From Methanomassiliicoccales archaeon (GTDB taxonomy: Archaea; Thermoplasmatota; Thermoplasmata; Methanomassiliicoccales; JACIVX01): a DNA stretch of 64,000 bases. Below the pieces are notes generated by a model that saw nothing but the letters and a program-made list of their open reading frames with translations, did no database searches and was not told the DNA's origin. How positions within the stretch are numbered: position 1 is the first letter of the stretch; each line of letters starts with the position of its first letter. Position numbers and translations under genes: made by a program. The DNA lies in contig JACIVX010000001.1 of the NCBI GenBank assembly GCA_014361295.1, forward strand, positions 1,210,293 through 1,274,292. The letters run 5' to 3'. Below, one piece after another: positions 37,902 through 47,090 of the stretch.

Positions 37902-38765
37902 ATGAAGACGGTTGATGGTGTAAGAAAGATTGGCATTGTTGGCGCGGGGACTATGGGCAGTGGTATCGCGCAGGTCGCTGCGCAAAGTGGGTACGAAGTC
38001 ATTCTGAACGATATCAGCGACTCATTCATTCAAAACGGCATTGCGAAGATCGAGAAAGGCTTGAGTAGGGCGATTGAAAAGGGAAAGATGACAAAGGAAG
38101 AAATGGCAAATATTATGTCGAGAATCAGAGGCTCAGTTAGACTCGAAGATCTCGCGGATTCTGATGTCATCATCGAGGCGATTCTGGAGGATCGGGCTGC
38201 CAAGAAGCAGGTGTTCGCATCCCTTGATTCTATCTGTAAACCAGATGCGATTTTCGCGTCAAATACATCATCAATCCCAATCACAGAACTCGCATCGGCG
38301 ACGAAGCGACCTGATAAGGTCGTCGGGATGCATTTCTTTAACCCAGCCCCGGTTATGAAACTCGTTGAAGTTATTCGGGCAGTGCAAACTGCCGACGAGA
38401 CAAAGGAACTGATTAAGGCGCTTGCCGTCAAAATGGGCAAGGTGCCGGTCGAGGTTAACGATTTTCCAGGATTCTGCACGAACAGGATTCTCGTGCCGAT
38501 GATCAACGAAGCCGCATACTGTCTAATGGAGGGCGTTGCATCGGCCGAGGCGATCGACCAGGTCATGAAACTCGGCGCAAATCATCCGATGGGCCCCCTC
38601 GAGCTTGCCGACCTCATTGGCCTGGATGTCTGCCTCAATATCATGGAAGTGCTTTACAGTGAATACGGGGATCCGAAGTACAGGCCATGTCCTTTGCTTC
38701 GAAGGTTGGTTCAGGCAGGGCGCCTTGGAAGAAAAACTGGCTGGGGATTCCATAAATACGAGTGA
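37902..38765 (+). CDS. 3-hydroxybutyryl-CoA dehydrogenase
   Basis: 287-residue NAD(P)-dependent enzyme interconverting 3-hydroxyacyl-CoA and 3-ketoacyl-CoA. N-terminal Rossmann motif [23 protein letters not shown], the substrate-site [13 protein letters not shown], the catalytic His region [17 protein letters not shown] and [11 protein letters not shown], and C-terminal domain [17 protein letters not shown]...[26 protein letters not shown] precedes the ATG. It pairs with the upstream thiolase; hydratase and acyl-CoA dehydrogenase genes are not in the window. Confidence 0.95.
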   Translation: MKTVDGVRKIGIVGAGTMGSGIAQVAAQSGYEVILNDISDSFIQNGIAKIEKGLSRAIEKGKMTKEEMANIMSRIRGSVRLEDLADSDVIIEAILEDRAAKKQVFASLDSICKPDAIFASNTSSIPITELASATKRPDKVVGMHFFNPAPVMKLVEVIRAVQTADETKELIKALAVKMGKVPVEVNDFPGFCTNRILVPMINEAAYCLMEGVASAEAIDQVMKLGANHPMGPLELADLIGLDVCLNIMEVLYSEYGDPKYRPCPLLRRLVQAGRLGRKTGWGFHKYE

Positions 38766-38883
38766 CCGATCTGTAAAGGGCCAAGATCATACGGATGATC
38801 GATCGATAGATATCCTTATGGACGAGAAATCGCGGCGACAATGATTTATAAGGAAATAAGTCTCTCTCGTTTTAAGTGATCCG

Positions 38884-40134
38884 ATGCCATCCGTTGATGA
38901 ACTGCTTGCTGTTATTGATGGTTATAGGGAAGAAATGATCGAAGCACTGAAGGAACTCATCAGGATTCCTGCAATCGGCCCTGAGAATGGGGGTGATGGA
39001 GAGTTTGAAAGGGCCAGATATCTGAGAGAGCTCGCGGAACGCTGTGGGTTCGAAGAGATTGAATTGTTCGATGCCCTTGATGAAAGGGTGCGCCTCCGTT
39101 TGAGACCGAATATTGTTGCTAAGAAAAGGGGATCCTCAGATCAAACCGCATGGATCGTCACACATATGGATACGGTGCCGCCGGGCGATCTTGACGGTTG
39201 GAGCTATCCTCCGTTCTCCCCGCGGGTTGTTGACGGTAAGCTCTATGGTCTCGGTGCTGAGGACAACGGTCAGGCGCTCATCGCATCGCTCTTCGCTGCC
39301 AAAGCGATCAACAGTTTCGGATTGAGCGGGGAGAAAACGATGGGTCTTGCGCTTGTGGCCGATGAGGAGTGCGGAAATGAAAAAGGAATCAAATTTCTCA
39401 TCAGGGAGGGGGTGTTCCGATCAGGGGATATGATTTACGTGCCAGATTACGGCGTGCCAGATGGATCTGTTATCGAAGTCGCCGAAAAATCGCTTCTCTG
39501 GCTTAAAATCACTGTTGAAGGCATTCAGGCACACGCCTCTTCCCCTGGAAAGGGCATCAACGCGATGAAGGTCGGATCGAAATTCATGACTTTCCTGCTC
39601 GATCATCTCACAGAAAAATATGGTAAGTTGAACGACCTCTTCATTCCGCCAAATTCGACATTCGAGCCGACAAAGCGGTTGCAGACGGTTGGGAATATCA
39701 ACACGATTCCGGCAGAGGATGTTTTCTATCTCGATTTCCGTGTACTGCCAGAGTACGAGATCGAAGAGGTCAAAAAAACCGTCGAAACGATTGCCAGGTT
39801 GTTTGAAGAGAGGAGTGGCGCGCGAATCAAGATCGAAACGGAGCAGGCAACGAAAGCTGGCCCACCCTCATCGACAAACACGGAAGCGATGAACGCGCTC
39901 ACATCAGCGATCAAGAGGGTGAAAGGGATCGAACCTGTGGCAAGGGGCATCGGCGGTGGCACATGTGCTAACCTCTTCAGGCAGGTCGGGTTTGACGCAT
40001 ACGTATGGCAAACGGTCGACGGTGTGGCGCATACCATAAATGAGTATTCAAAAATCGACAATCTCATCGCCGACGCGAAGGTTTTTGCGGTTATGCTTGC
40101 GACGATTTGTTATCCAAATCATTTCGAGCGCTGA
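38884..40134 (+). CDS. M20-family metallopeptidase (ArgE/DapE/dipeptidase type)
   Basis: 416-residue zinc peptidase or deacylase. Metal-site motifs: THMDTVPPGD (His ligand and the neighbouring catalytic Asp), GLGAEDNGQ (bridging Asp), ADEECGNEKG (catalytic Glu and ligand), PDYGVPDG, and a C-terminal His region DGVAHTINEYSKID. The dimerisation lid domain contains HASSPGKGINAM. Substrate is unknown; candidates are N-acyl amino acids, succinyl-diaminopimelate or dipeptides. A TATA box GATTTATAAG lies about 30-40 nt upstream. Confidence 0.88.
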   Translation: MPSVDELLAVIDGYREEMIEALKELIRIPAIGPENGGDGEFERARYLRELAERCGFEEIELFDALDERVRLRLRPNIVAKKRGSSDQTAWIVTHMDTVPPGDLDGWSYPPFSPRVVDGKLYGLGAEDNGQALIASLFAAKAINSFGLSGEKTMGLALVADEECGNEKGIKFLIREGVFRSGDMIYVPDYGVPDGSVIEVAEKSLLWLKITVEGIQAHASSPGKGINAMKVGSKFMTFLLDHLTEKYGKLNDLFIPPNSTFEPTKRLQTVGNINTIPAEDVFYLDFRVLPEYEIEEVKKTVETIARLFEERSGARIKIETEQATKAGPPSSTNTEAMNALTSAIKRVKGIEPVARGIGGGTCANLFRQVGFDAYVWQTVDGVAHTINEYSKIDNLIADAKVFAVMLATICYPNHFER

Positions 40135-40177
40135 CCATGCATTCGATAAATTGATCATCTACGCCTTTATCGAAAGA

Positions 40178-41143
40178 TCATACATTATTAGTGGTGGTTT
40201 CTTTCGCGAACAGCCGTTCGACCATCCATTTGCTATCGAACTTAATGAAATCATCATATCCTTGACCGGTTGAAAGAAAGGCGATCGGTTTGTTTACAGC
40301 GTGCGCGATCGATAAAGCAGCGCCTCCCTTCGCATCCGCATCGATTTTCGTGAGTATGACAGCGTCGATTCCAACTTCCTTATCAAACGTCGCAGCCTGC
40401 TCGATCGCGTCGTTGCCCGCGAGGGCATCGCCGACGAAAATCACGAGATCTGGTTTGACAACCCGCTTGATTTTTTTCATTTCATCCATCAGGTTGACAT
40501 TCGTCTGCATTCTGCCAGCCGTATCGATGAGAACGACATCTTTCTTCCTCGCCTTCGCGTGCTCGACTGCGTCGAAGGCGACAGCAGCTGGATCACTTCC
40601 GGGCTTGTGTTTAACAATCTTGCAGTTGAGCCTCTCGGCGTGAACACTCAGCTGCTCGATCGCGCCCGCCCTAAAGGTGTCGGAAGCTGCGAGCACACAA
40701 CTCATCCCATTTTTTTGAAGGCGATGGGCGATTTTCGCGATTGCTGTCGTTTTGCCTGTACCGTTGATGCCGACAAACATGAGGACCACAGGTTTTTGTC
40801 GAGAAGCGATGAATTGATCAAAGTCAAATTCATTCTTTTTGAGCACCTTCTCGATGGAGCTCTTGAGCGCGAGCTCGATGGCATCCTCGGGGGCGTATCC
40901 CCTTTCAATTTTCTTGCCTATTAGATTATCCCGAACGCCTTTCTTAATCTCTTCAACAACGGGCAGGGCGACGTCGGACTCGAGCAAATCGATCTCGAGA
41001 TCCCAGAGTATCTCATCAAGCATGCTTTCAGAAATCTTTCGGCCGCTGTCGCCAATGATTGCCTCTGGCGACTCCGGGAGTTCGGTCGCTTTCTTCTTCC
41101 ACCCAAAGAGTTTCTTCTTCAGCGACTCGAACACCTTGGCCAC
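40178..41143 (-). CDS. ftsY: signal recognition particle receptor FtsY
   Basis: GTPase receptor that docks ribosome-SRP complexes at the membrane. 321 residues: N-terminal NG four-helix bundle (about 30-110), then the G domain with GINGTGKTT (125-133), DTFRAGAIEQL, DTAGRM and TKIDADAKGG. The short charged N terminus (AKVFESLKKKLFGWKKK) provides membrane association. The start is GTG at 41143. It lies 5 nt after prefoldin alpha on the same strand, a conserved archaeal order (LX-pfdA-ftsY). Confidence 0.97.
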   Translation of the reverse strand: MAKVFESLKKKLFGWKKKATELPESPEAIIGDSGRKISESMLDEILWDLEIDLLESDVALPVVEEIKKGVRDNLIGKKIERGYAPEDAIELALKSSIEKVLKKNEFDFDQFIASRQKPVVLMFVGINGTGKTTAIAKIAHRLQKNGMSCVLAASDTFRAGAIEQLSVHAERLNCKIVKHKPGSDPAAVAFDAVEHAKARKKDVVLIDTAGRMQTNVNLMDEMKKIKRVVKPDLVIFVGDALAGNDAIEQAATFDKEVGIDAVILTKIDADAKGGAALSIAHAVNKPIAFLSTGQGYDDFIKFDSKWMVERLFAKETTTNNV

Positions 41144-41148
41144 CGGTC

Positions 41149-41571
41149 CTAAATCCTTTGTTGGACCTTCTGATAAGTTTCCTGGATTTTTCTCGTCAGT
41201 TGGGAACTCTGAGCCTCGAGCGCCGATCTTCTTTCCCCGAGTTTGTTGAAAGTGTCGATGAGCTCTTGCAGTCTTGATTCGATCGTTTTGACCGCCTCGT
41301 CCATGGGTTTCTCGACAGAAATTCCGCTGCCGATCCCGACGATTGCCTTCTTGTTCGACGCCACTTTCGCAAAGACGAATGAATTGCCGCCAACTGGCAC
41401 GAGGATCTCCGTACCCTCTTCGGATTTAGAAACGCTCGTGAGGGTTGACTTCGCCCTCATGTGCTCCTCGATCGATGCTTGGACAATCTGTTGCTGCTCT
41501 GCGAGGCTCTCAATTTGGGCTCTGTAGAGATCGAGAAGCGCGAGCGATTCCTGCAATTCTTTTTCGCTCAT
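41149..41571 (-). CDS. pfdA: prefoldin alpha subunit
   Basis: 140-residue co-chaperone subunit; two long coiled-coil helices flank a beta-hairpin pair (EILVPVGGNSFVFAKVASNKKAIVGIGSGISVEK). The beta strands assemble the alpha2-beta4 hexamer; helix tips bind unfolded chains and pass them to the thermosome. The ATG overlaps the TGA of the LX gene (ATGA), and ftsY follows directly, so ribosomal, chaperone and targeting functions are cotranscribed. Confidence 0.95.
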   Translation of the reverse strand: MSEKELQESLALLDLYRAQIESLAEQQQIVQASIEEHMRAKSTLTSVSKSEEGTEILVPVGGNSFVFAKVASNKKAIVGIGSGISVEKPMDEAVKTIESRLQELIDTFNKLGERRSALEAQSSQLTRKIQETYQKVQQRI

Positions 41572-41801
41572 CGCGCCCCTCCTGCAAGATATCTCACGAC
41601 TGGATTGGTAATTTCTTCATTGCTGATCTCCTTGATTTCATTCAATTGAATCTGCTTACGTGGAACTTTATGCCTGCTCCCGAGGTTCGAGAGTATCCTA
41701 TGAATCGCATCCTTCTCATCGATCGCTGCAATTTCAATGCTGAACTTTTGTTTCTTTTTAGGATTGATTTTGAATGTGCCTTCCACTCTGAACGCTCTCA
41801 T
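41568..41801 (-). CDS. rplX: 50S ribosomal protein LX (L18ae)
   Basis: 77-residue archaeal large-subunit protein homologous to eukaryotic L18a/L20a N-terminal half: FRVEGTFKINPKKKQKFSIEIAAIDEKDAIHRILSNLGSRHKVPRKQIQLNEIKEI. GGAGATGAT supplies a Shine-Dalgarno site before the ATG. First gene of the LX-pfdA-ftsY operon; divergent from the radical SAM gene. Confidence 0.94.
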   Translation of the reverse strand: MRAFRVEGTFKINPKKKQKFSIEIAAIDEKDAIHRILSNLGSRHKVPRKQIQLNEIKEISNEEITNPVVRYLAGGAR

Positions 41802-41878
41802 ATCATCTCCGTTTCGTGGAAGTGTCTCGACCGAATAAATATTTTGGTCAAGAGCGTGTTTTTCGATTGGAAGGAATC
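41802..41878. promoter_or_regulatory. shared divergent promoter of LX operon and radical SAM gene
   Basis: An AT core AATAAATATTTT (41834-41845) sits about 26 nt from the expected transcription start on both sides and is nearly self-complementary, so it may serve both directions. GGAAGG at about 41869-41874 is the ribosome-binding site of the radical SAM gene. Confidence 0.5.
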
Positions 41879-42718
41879 ATGAGTGAGGAGATTATCGCAT
41901 TTTACCCCGGTAAAAATTTTCCAGCTATCTCGATCACGGGATCACATTGCGGTTTGATGTGCGATCACTGCCGTGGAGTTTATCTCCGCGACATGATTTC
42001 TGCAACATCACCTGAAGAGCTGTTACGCGTTGCGTCCTCGGTCATTAATCAAGGAGCCGAAGGCATCCTGCTGAGCGGAGGCTCTAACTCGAAAGGAAGG
42101 GTTGAACTCGATCGATTCGTCCCGGCGATCAAAGAAATCAAGAAAAGGGGGCTGAAGGTCAATGTTCACACCGGCCTTCTCACATCTGACGCGATTTCCT
42201 TTCTCATGGAGGCCGCCCCTGATTGCTTTTCGGTCGATATCGTCGGGGATGAGAAAGTCATCAAGCATATCTTTCATCTTGAGGCATCACCAGCAGACTA
42301 TTTGAACTCCATGGAATTGCTCTTTGATAACGGTGCAAAGAGGGTCGTCCCACATTTTTGTCTCGGTCTTTCTGAGGATCCAGAGAGGGATCGCGATGTG
42401 TTCGATCTTCTTTCAGGATTTCCGATATCTGCATTCGTCATCATCCTCTTCCGCCCGACACCTGGCACTCCGCTATTCAACCGAAGGCCGCCTGATGAAT
42501 CCGATGTGGTCGAGTTTGTGAGGAGCGCCGTCGAATTGCTCCGCTGTCCGATCCTTATCGGCTGCATGAGGCCAAGGGGGAACTGGAAGATCGAAATTGA
42601 ATGCGCCAAAATCGGAGTAGCCGGTATCGCGTTGCCGTCACGAAAAACCGTTGAAGGTCTGAAAGAATTGGATTACAGAATTGAAACGCGGAAGTGCTGC
42701 TGCGCCCTCTATCGATAA
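41879..42718 (+). CDS. radical SAM protein of unknown specificity
   Basis: 279-residue radical S-adenosylmethionine protein. The iron-sulfur cluster ligands are C24, C28 and C31 in SHCGLMCDHC, the canonical Cx3Cx2C. A GGSNSKGR turn follows, consistent with the SAM-binding GGE-like motif, and the barrel continues with NVHTGLLTSD, CFSVDIVGDE and PHFCLGLSEDPERDRD. The C-terminal end carries RKCCCALYR, a Cys cluster possibly of functional importance. It resembles archaeal proteins annotated as biotin-synthase related; the substrate is not identifiable. Its 3' end overlaps a convergent membrane-protein gene by 10 nt. Confidence 0.85.
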   Translation: MSEEIIAFYPGKNFPAISITGSHCGLMCDHCRGVYLRDMISATSPEELLRVASSVINQGAEGILLSGGSNSKGRVELDRFVPAIKEIKKRGLKVNVHTGLLTSDAISFLMEAAPDCFSVDIVGDEKVIKHIFHLEASPADYLNSMELLFDNGAKRVVPHFCLGLSEDPERDRDVFDLLSGFPISAFVIILFRPTPGTPLFNRRPPDESDVVEFVRSAVELLRCPILIGCMRPRGNWKIEIECAKIGVAGIALPSRKTVEGLKELDYRIETRKCCCALYR

Positions 42719-43539
42719 ATCGACTCGCCAGCATATCTCTTTCTGAGGGTTGAAAGGTACACGATCGCGATCGCGTAGACAACGATGAAAATGAGAGCGA
42801 AGAGGGGAACATAGTCCAGGAAAATGGATGAAATGTTCCTATGCAGCGTATAGGTGAGCGGTGAAGGATCGTCGTCTAAATGTTGGACAACAATATAGAA
42901 GGTGTCGTATTTCGCATCGGGAAAGTTGAAAGCGATCGTTGGATTGCTTGCGTCGACGCTGTAATCAAGATAATTGATCCGATGCAGTTTCAGGGTTTCT
43001 AGATCAGACGCGTATGTTGAATAGTAGTCTGAACTGACGACGTAAACATTCGCTGCGTTTCCATCACTTTCAATTGTGATCCGGTTGACTGAAATGAGTC
43101 CAAGGTGATCCTTGTTGTTAAATTCGACGACACTCGATACCGTTCCGCTCGTACTCATCGCGTCTTCAAAGGTGTTGTAGATGAATGGAACTTTCAAGAT
43201 GATGATGACGGCAACACAAATGCCAATGATGATTACACTCCTTCTGATGAATCGTTTCGCCATTAATGACTTCGAGCTCATCGAACGCGCGAATTTCATT
43301 TCAAGTGTTCTGAAATAAAAACTCTCAGCTCCGATGATAACGCCCATGAGGAGCAGAAAATAGATAAAAGAGTTGATTGGCAAATAGAATGGCTTGAGGG
43401 AAAAGGCTTTTTCAGAGAAGATAAGGATAATAACCGTGACGATCGCGAAAATAACTTGGATTAGATACAGATATGATTTAATACGACGGATGCGCGTCAA
43501 CCGCCATCCGCCCTCAAGTACCTCCCTTCCGCCCTCCAT
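42709..43539 (-). CDS. membrane protein with extracytoplasmic domain, unknown function
   Basis: 276 residues: two N-terminal membrane helices (about 24-42, 54-75), a third at about 96-113 and a fourth at about 240-262. Between helices three and four is a beta-rich region of about 125 residues (TVSSVVEFNNKDHLGLISVNRITIESDGNAANVYVVSS... YTLHRNISS) that should be outside. It reads like a sensor or surface-binding domain, but no family was recognised. Confidence 0.7.
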   Translation of the reverse strand: MEGGREVLEGGWRLTRIRRIKSYLYLIQVIFAIVTVIILIFSEKAFSLKPFYLPINSFIYFLLLMGVIIGAESFYFRTLEMKFARSMSSKSLMAKRFIRRSVIIIGICVAVIIILKVPFIYNTFEDAMSTSGTVSSVVEFNNKDHLGLISVNRITIESDGNAANVYVVSSDYYSTYASDLETLKLHRINYLDYSVDASNPTIAFNFPDAKYDTFYIVVQHLDDDPSPLTYTLHRNISSIFLDYVPLFALIFIVVYAIAIVYLSTLRKRYAGESIYR

Positions 43540-43723
43540 CAGGTTCGTTACGAAGCATGATCTGGAATGAATATATATTTTTCGTTGCTGTCTATCAATC
43601 TGGCTCTGAGTTCATTTCTAAATCCTACCCGGTGCGAGATCCAACAACTTAAGAATTGATCAGGAATCTGAATCACTCTGGGATTCAATCGATTCTGTTG
43701 CCAGATCGATCTAATCACAAAAA

Positions 43724-44950
43724 TCATCTCGCGAGTACCGCTTCCTTCCTACAGAGAAGGAAGATTGCTGCGAAAAGTGGAACTTCAACCTCGCCATCGA
43801 GGGCAAAACGCTCATCCCTGAGCTTGATGTCAATCTTACGATTGACGATGAGCTTGACAGGATCGTCGGTGAAGGTGTCTGGTACCGCATCTCTCAGAGG
43901 ATCAAACTCATCAAGTTCATCTCTGCTCATTCTGACGACGAGAAGCCCGGTCTTTCCGTGAAGGGTAAACGGTAAGCGGATCAGCCTCTTGATATCACTT
44001 GTCACGGGCTCGTCCACCTGGCCAGCCATTCTCGGTTTGACCTCCTCAAAGACAAATTTGAGAAAGAGATCTCTCGCTTTATCGGAAGAGAAGATCTCGA
44101 GCGTGTTGTTCTCGAACAGATTGTCTTTTCCAGCGGTTTCCCCCCTTTTTGTAAAAAGATCATCGAGCATTTTTTTGATGAGATGATCTGGCTCATTTTT
44201 CAGCGAAGGGTAACGGTCTTTGATCGCCTCGATCGAAAGACCTGCGATCTCATTCAACAACAGCTCTGTGCCTTTGCGAAATCGACGTCGCCATGCGGCC
44301 GAATTCGCGGGAGGAAATTTTCTTGAGATGTTTACTTTTGTCACATGCTTGAATTGCCTTTTTTCAAAGGGATCCATTGGAAAAACCCAATCGATGCTGA
44401 GGTCTGTGCCAGTAATGTAATCAACGATTTCCCTGCGTTCGTGGCTTTTGAGTGAGGTCACGCGCTCATCGCTCACATGGACGTGATACCCTCTTCCGCC
44501 CGAGAAAACGACTTTGATGTCCTGCGATCCAAACCCCAGATCGCCCATGAGAAATTCGTCGAGAAGGCGTATAATCTCTTTTTTGACAGCGGCGAGCATT
44601 TCGGGGTAACTCATTGCTTCAGCGCCTTTGATGTGGTCTGCGTCGAGATCGAAAATGAGATCGGCGCCCAGCCATCCCTTTTCATCCATGGTGGGGGCTG
44701 ATGGAACTTCGTAATACGCGGAGGAATAATAAACGTGCGCTGGTACCTGCGAGATGAGGAATGAGGTCAGATCATTCGCTTTCGTAAAGGCGACATGCCG
44801 CTGGACAAAGTCCCTATCGAAGAACATGAAGCCAAATTCACGCCTTCCGAAGCGCTCTGGTGGTGGGGGCGGTGACTTTTCATAATGTTTTCTGAACCAA
44901 CTGATGATGAATTCCGTTTCCTTTGAAATTCTCGCGGCACCATCGGTCAT
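43724..44950 (-). CDS. priS: DNA primase small (catalytic) subunit PriS
   Basis: 408 residues synthesising RNA primers for replication. Catalytic acidic residues in DLDADH (D101, D103) and the nucleotide-binding SGGRGYHVHV (from S150) are intact, with RLPFTLHGKTGLLVV near the end; the FVQRHVAF region is also typical. The partner PriL is not in the window. The frame starts at GTG 44965, but a TATA element near 44984 predicts transcription at about 44958, so ATG 44950 is preferred. Confidence 0.95.
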   Translation of the reverse strand: MTDGAARISKETEFIISWFRKHYEKSPPPPPERFGRREFGFMFFDRDFVQRHVAFTKANDLTSFLISQVPAHVYYSSAYYEVPSAPTMDEKGWLGADLIFDLDADHIKGAEAMSYPEMLAAVKKEIIRLLDEFLMGDLGFGSQDIKVVFSGGRGYHVHVSDERVTSLKSHERREIVDYITGTDLSIDWVFPMDPFEKRQFKHVTKVNISRKFPPANSAAWRRRFRKGTELLLNEIAGLSIEAIKDRYPSLKNEPDHLIKKMLDDLFTKRGETAGKDNLFENNTLEIFSSDKARDLFLKFVFEEVKPRMAGQVDEPVTSDIKRLIRLPFTLHGKTGLLVVRMSRDELDEFDPLRDAVPDTFTDDPVKLIVNRKIDIKLRDERFALDGEVEVPLFAAIFLLCRKEAVLAR

Positions 44951-45195
44951 CGGATCGCTGCGCACATTAGATACTCGAGGACTAATATGATTTCTCTGTG
45001 GATATTTTTGATATCATCGTTTCATCCAACAGTAGTCATTTGCACGATTCCACTGGTAGTATTCTGGGGTATCGTCAACCAATCTTCATGGATCAAAAAC
45101 GATACCTTGAGAGTTCAATTCTCGGCAGCGTTTTGCTAAGATTGGGGCAAGATTAATATTTAATACCGCAGAAAGGTATGCCTTTGCGGATACAG

Positions 45196-45807
45196 ATGAA
45201 GGCCTTTGTCAAGGTGGAATACAGCAGCGAAGGCAAATCGCCTGCGGAAATCGAACGCATCTTCGGTGAGGCTGGCTTTAAAAAAATTGCGGGGTCGCCG
45301 GTTTTTGAAATTGAGGTGGATGAAGAAAATGAACTGACTGAGAAAATCGAGAGACTCCATCAGTCGCTCAAGAATGCTGGCATCATCTACATTCCTTCGA
45401 TCATGCGACCAGCGGAGGCACAGCATTTGAGGTCCGCGGGCTACAGGGAACGGATGGACCTCTGGAGGGTTCTTGGGATTGATGTTGACGAGCTCGTCGA
45501 TCTCATCGAGTATGATGTTGAGAAATTCAGAACGAGAGCGATGGAACTTCTTAAGATGGAAGTTGATCGCATCGCCCTGGAAAGAGAAAAGGAGTTAAGA
45601 GAAATCCGAGAAAGGGAATTGATTGAACGGGCGAAAAACAAGATCATCGAGAGCACGAAAGTTGAGGGCGGGCAGACATTCCAGGAGCTCTTGAAAATCG
45701 TTGGCATCGATGAGGACACGCTGTCACAAATGATCGATGAACTTGTTGAAAAAGGTCGAATCAGAGCGGAACAGAGGGGACGCAGGGTCGTTTATATCGC
45801 CTCGTGA
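45196..45807 (+). CDS. coiled-coil winged-helix protein, unknown function
   Basis: 203 residues: an N-terminal alpha/beta domain (MKAFVKVEYSSEGKSPAEIERIFGEAGF...VFEIEVDEENELTEKIERL), a long charged helix (KMEVDRIALEREKELREIRERELIERAKNKI) and a C-terminal winged-helix-like domain (QTFQELLKIVGIDEDTLSQMIDELVEKGRIRAEQRGRRVVYI). The layout suggests a DNA- or RNA-associated factor. TATA TTTAAT is about 30-40 nt upstream of the preferred ATG 45196; the frame starts at 45178. Confidence 0.78.
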   Translation: MKAFVKVEYSSEGKSPAEIERIFGEAGFKKIAGSPVFEIEVDEENELTEKIERLHQSLKNAGIIYIPSIMRPAEAQHLRSAGYRERMDLWRVLGIDVDELVDLIEYDVEKFRTRAMELLKMEVDRIALEREKELREIRERELIERAKNKIIESTKVEGGQTFQELLKIVGIDEDTLSQMIDELVEKGRIRAEQRGRRVVYIAS

Positions 45808-45935
45808 TCAAAAAGGTTGAGAATCGCCCAGCGAATCCGATTTCTTTCAGCTGATTTCTTCATCACCTTTTTCTTAAACTCTTCGATTGCATGATCATCC
45901 TGATTCAATTGGCTTTGCAAATCCCAGACTGCCAT
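45792..45935 (-). CDS. candidate small ORF convergent with the winged-helix gene
   Basis: 47 codons from an ATG to TAA, overlapping the 3' end of the convergent winged-helix gene by 16 nt. The peptide is charged and helical (DDHAIEEFKKKVMKKSAERNRIRWAILNLFDHEAI), unlike a random translation of AT-rich spacer. No ribosome-binding site is seen, and the nearby AT-rich patch (TTTTATTTAT) is too close to place transcription start upstream of the ATG. Real but unsupported. Confidence 0.35.
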   Translation of the reverse strand: MAVWDLQSQLNQDDHAIEEFKKKVMKKSAERNRIRWAILNLFDHEAI

Positions 45936-45994
45936 TTACAGGATAAATAAAACTAAATAGAGGTTTCAAGATTGATGCGATCAAGGTGAGAGCG

Positions 45995-46870
45995 ATGGGA
46001 GCAGTTTCGCGCACGGCGCTGCTATTCGCGTTCATGTTCGGCCTCTTTATCGTCATAGGTTGGGCCATTGGGAGTTTATTCATTGGTAACTGGATCATTG
46101 GAGCGGTCTTTTTCCTTGCGATCGCAGGGGTTTTCAATCTCATCGCGTACTTCTATTCCTCAAAGATTGTACTTTGGTCTTATCGTGCAAAGATTGTAAC
46201 TGAAAAGGAAGCGCCGAGGCTTTATAAGATTGTTAAACTCGTCGCTTTCAAGGCCAACCTGCCGATGCCGCAGGTCGCGATCGTCCCGAGCGAAACGCCG
46301 AACGCATTTGCAACCGGTCGCAATCCGAAAAATGCAGTCGTGGCTGCAACTGAGGGCATTCTGAAGACGCTCAATGACGATGAGCTCGAGGGCGTCATCG
46401 CTCATGAATTTGCGCACATCAAAGACAGGGACATTCTTGTTATGAGCATTGCCGCGACGCTTGCTGGGGCGATCTCCTTTGCCGCGAGATCCTTCTGGTA
46501 CAGCGTTCTATTCGGTGGCGGGGGTCGCAGGGACTCGTCGGCAGCATTTATCGCTCTTATCGTCGCGATCACCGCGCCGATCGCCGCGCTGCTCATCCAA
46601 TTGGCAATCTCGAGGAGCAGGGAATATTTGGCTGATGAAGAGGGCGCGTTGATCATCGGAAGACCGATGAGCCTGGCGAAAGCACTTGAAAAGCTTGAAG
46701 CGGCGAACAAGCGCAAACCGATCGAATTCGGGAATCCGGCATCCTCGTCGATATGGATCGTCAATCCGTTCGGTTCGAGCGGGCTTGTCCACCTCTTCTC
46801 CACGCACCCGCCAATCGCTGAAAGGGTCAAGCGCCTGAAGCAGATGGCGAGCAAGATGGGGCAGCTCTGA
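45995..46870 (+). CDS. htpX: HtpX-family membrane zinc protease (M48)
   Basis: 291-residue membrane metalloprotease for turnover of damaged membrane proteins. Two N-terminal membrane helices, the zinc motif HEFAH (137-141), a further pair of helices (SFAARSFWYS... AAFIALIVAITAPIAALLIQ), the third ligand region REYLADEEGA, and C-terminal FSTHPPIAERVKRLK. The ATG at 45995 follows AAGGTGAGAG; the frame opens with GTG at 45986. Heat-shock related in bacteria. Confidence 0.94.
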   Translation: MGAVSRTALLFAFMFGLFIVIGWAIGSLFIGNWIIGAVFFLAIAGVFNLIAYFYSSKIVLWSYRAKIVTEKEAPRLYKIVKLVAFKANLPMPQVAIVPSETPNAFATGRNPKNAVVAATEGILKTLNDDELEGVIAHEFAHIKDRDILVMSIAATLAGAISFAARSFWYSVLFGGGGRRDSSAAFIALIVAITAPIAALLIQLAISRSREYLADEEGALIIGRPMSLAKALEKLEAANKRKPIEFGNPASSSIWIVNPFGSSGLVHLFSTHPPIAERVKRLKQMASKMGQL

Positions 46871-46879
46871 GTTCTACAA

Positions 46880-46899
46880 TTTTTCCTTAAACTTTTTTT
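46880..46899 (+). terminator. T-rich terminator after htpX
   Basis: TTTTTCC followed by ACTTTTTTTG begins ten bases after the htpX stop. Runs of T on the coding strand are the standard archaeal intrinsic termination signal. Confidence 0.45.
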
Positions 46900-47090
46900 G
46901 GCCTTTTCATCATCCGTATCTTCCTTTCTTATCATAATCGGAAATTAAATCGAATTCAATTGGCGCTTTGCGTTTGGATTAAAGCAATCTGGCTGATAGT
47001 TTTGATATCTTGTGATATTTCGTTAAGATTGCCTTCGAATATAAGCGTTTTAATGAGAAATCGAAGTCTCGGGCCTCTTCTACATTCAAT

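Noticed and set aside
46402-46935. 177-codon minus-strand frame antisense to htpX
   Set aside because: The opposite strand encodes an intact M48 protease with HEFAH; the antisense frame is a shadow.
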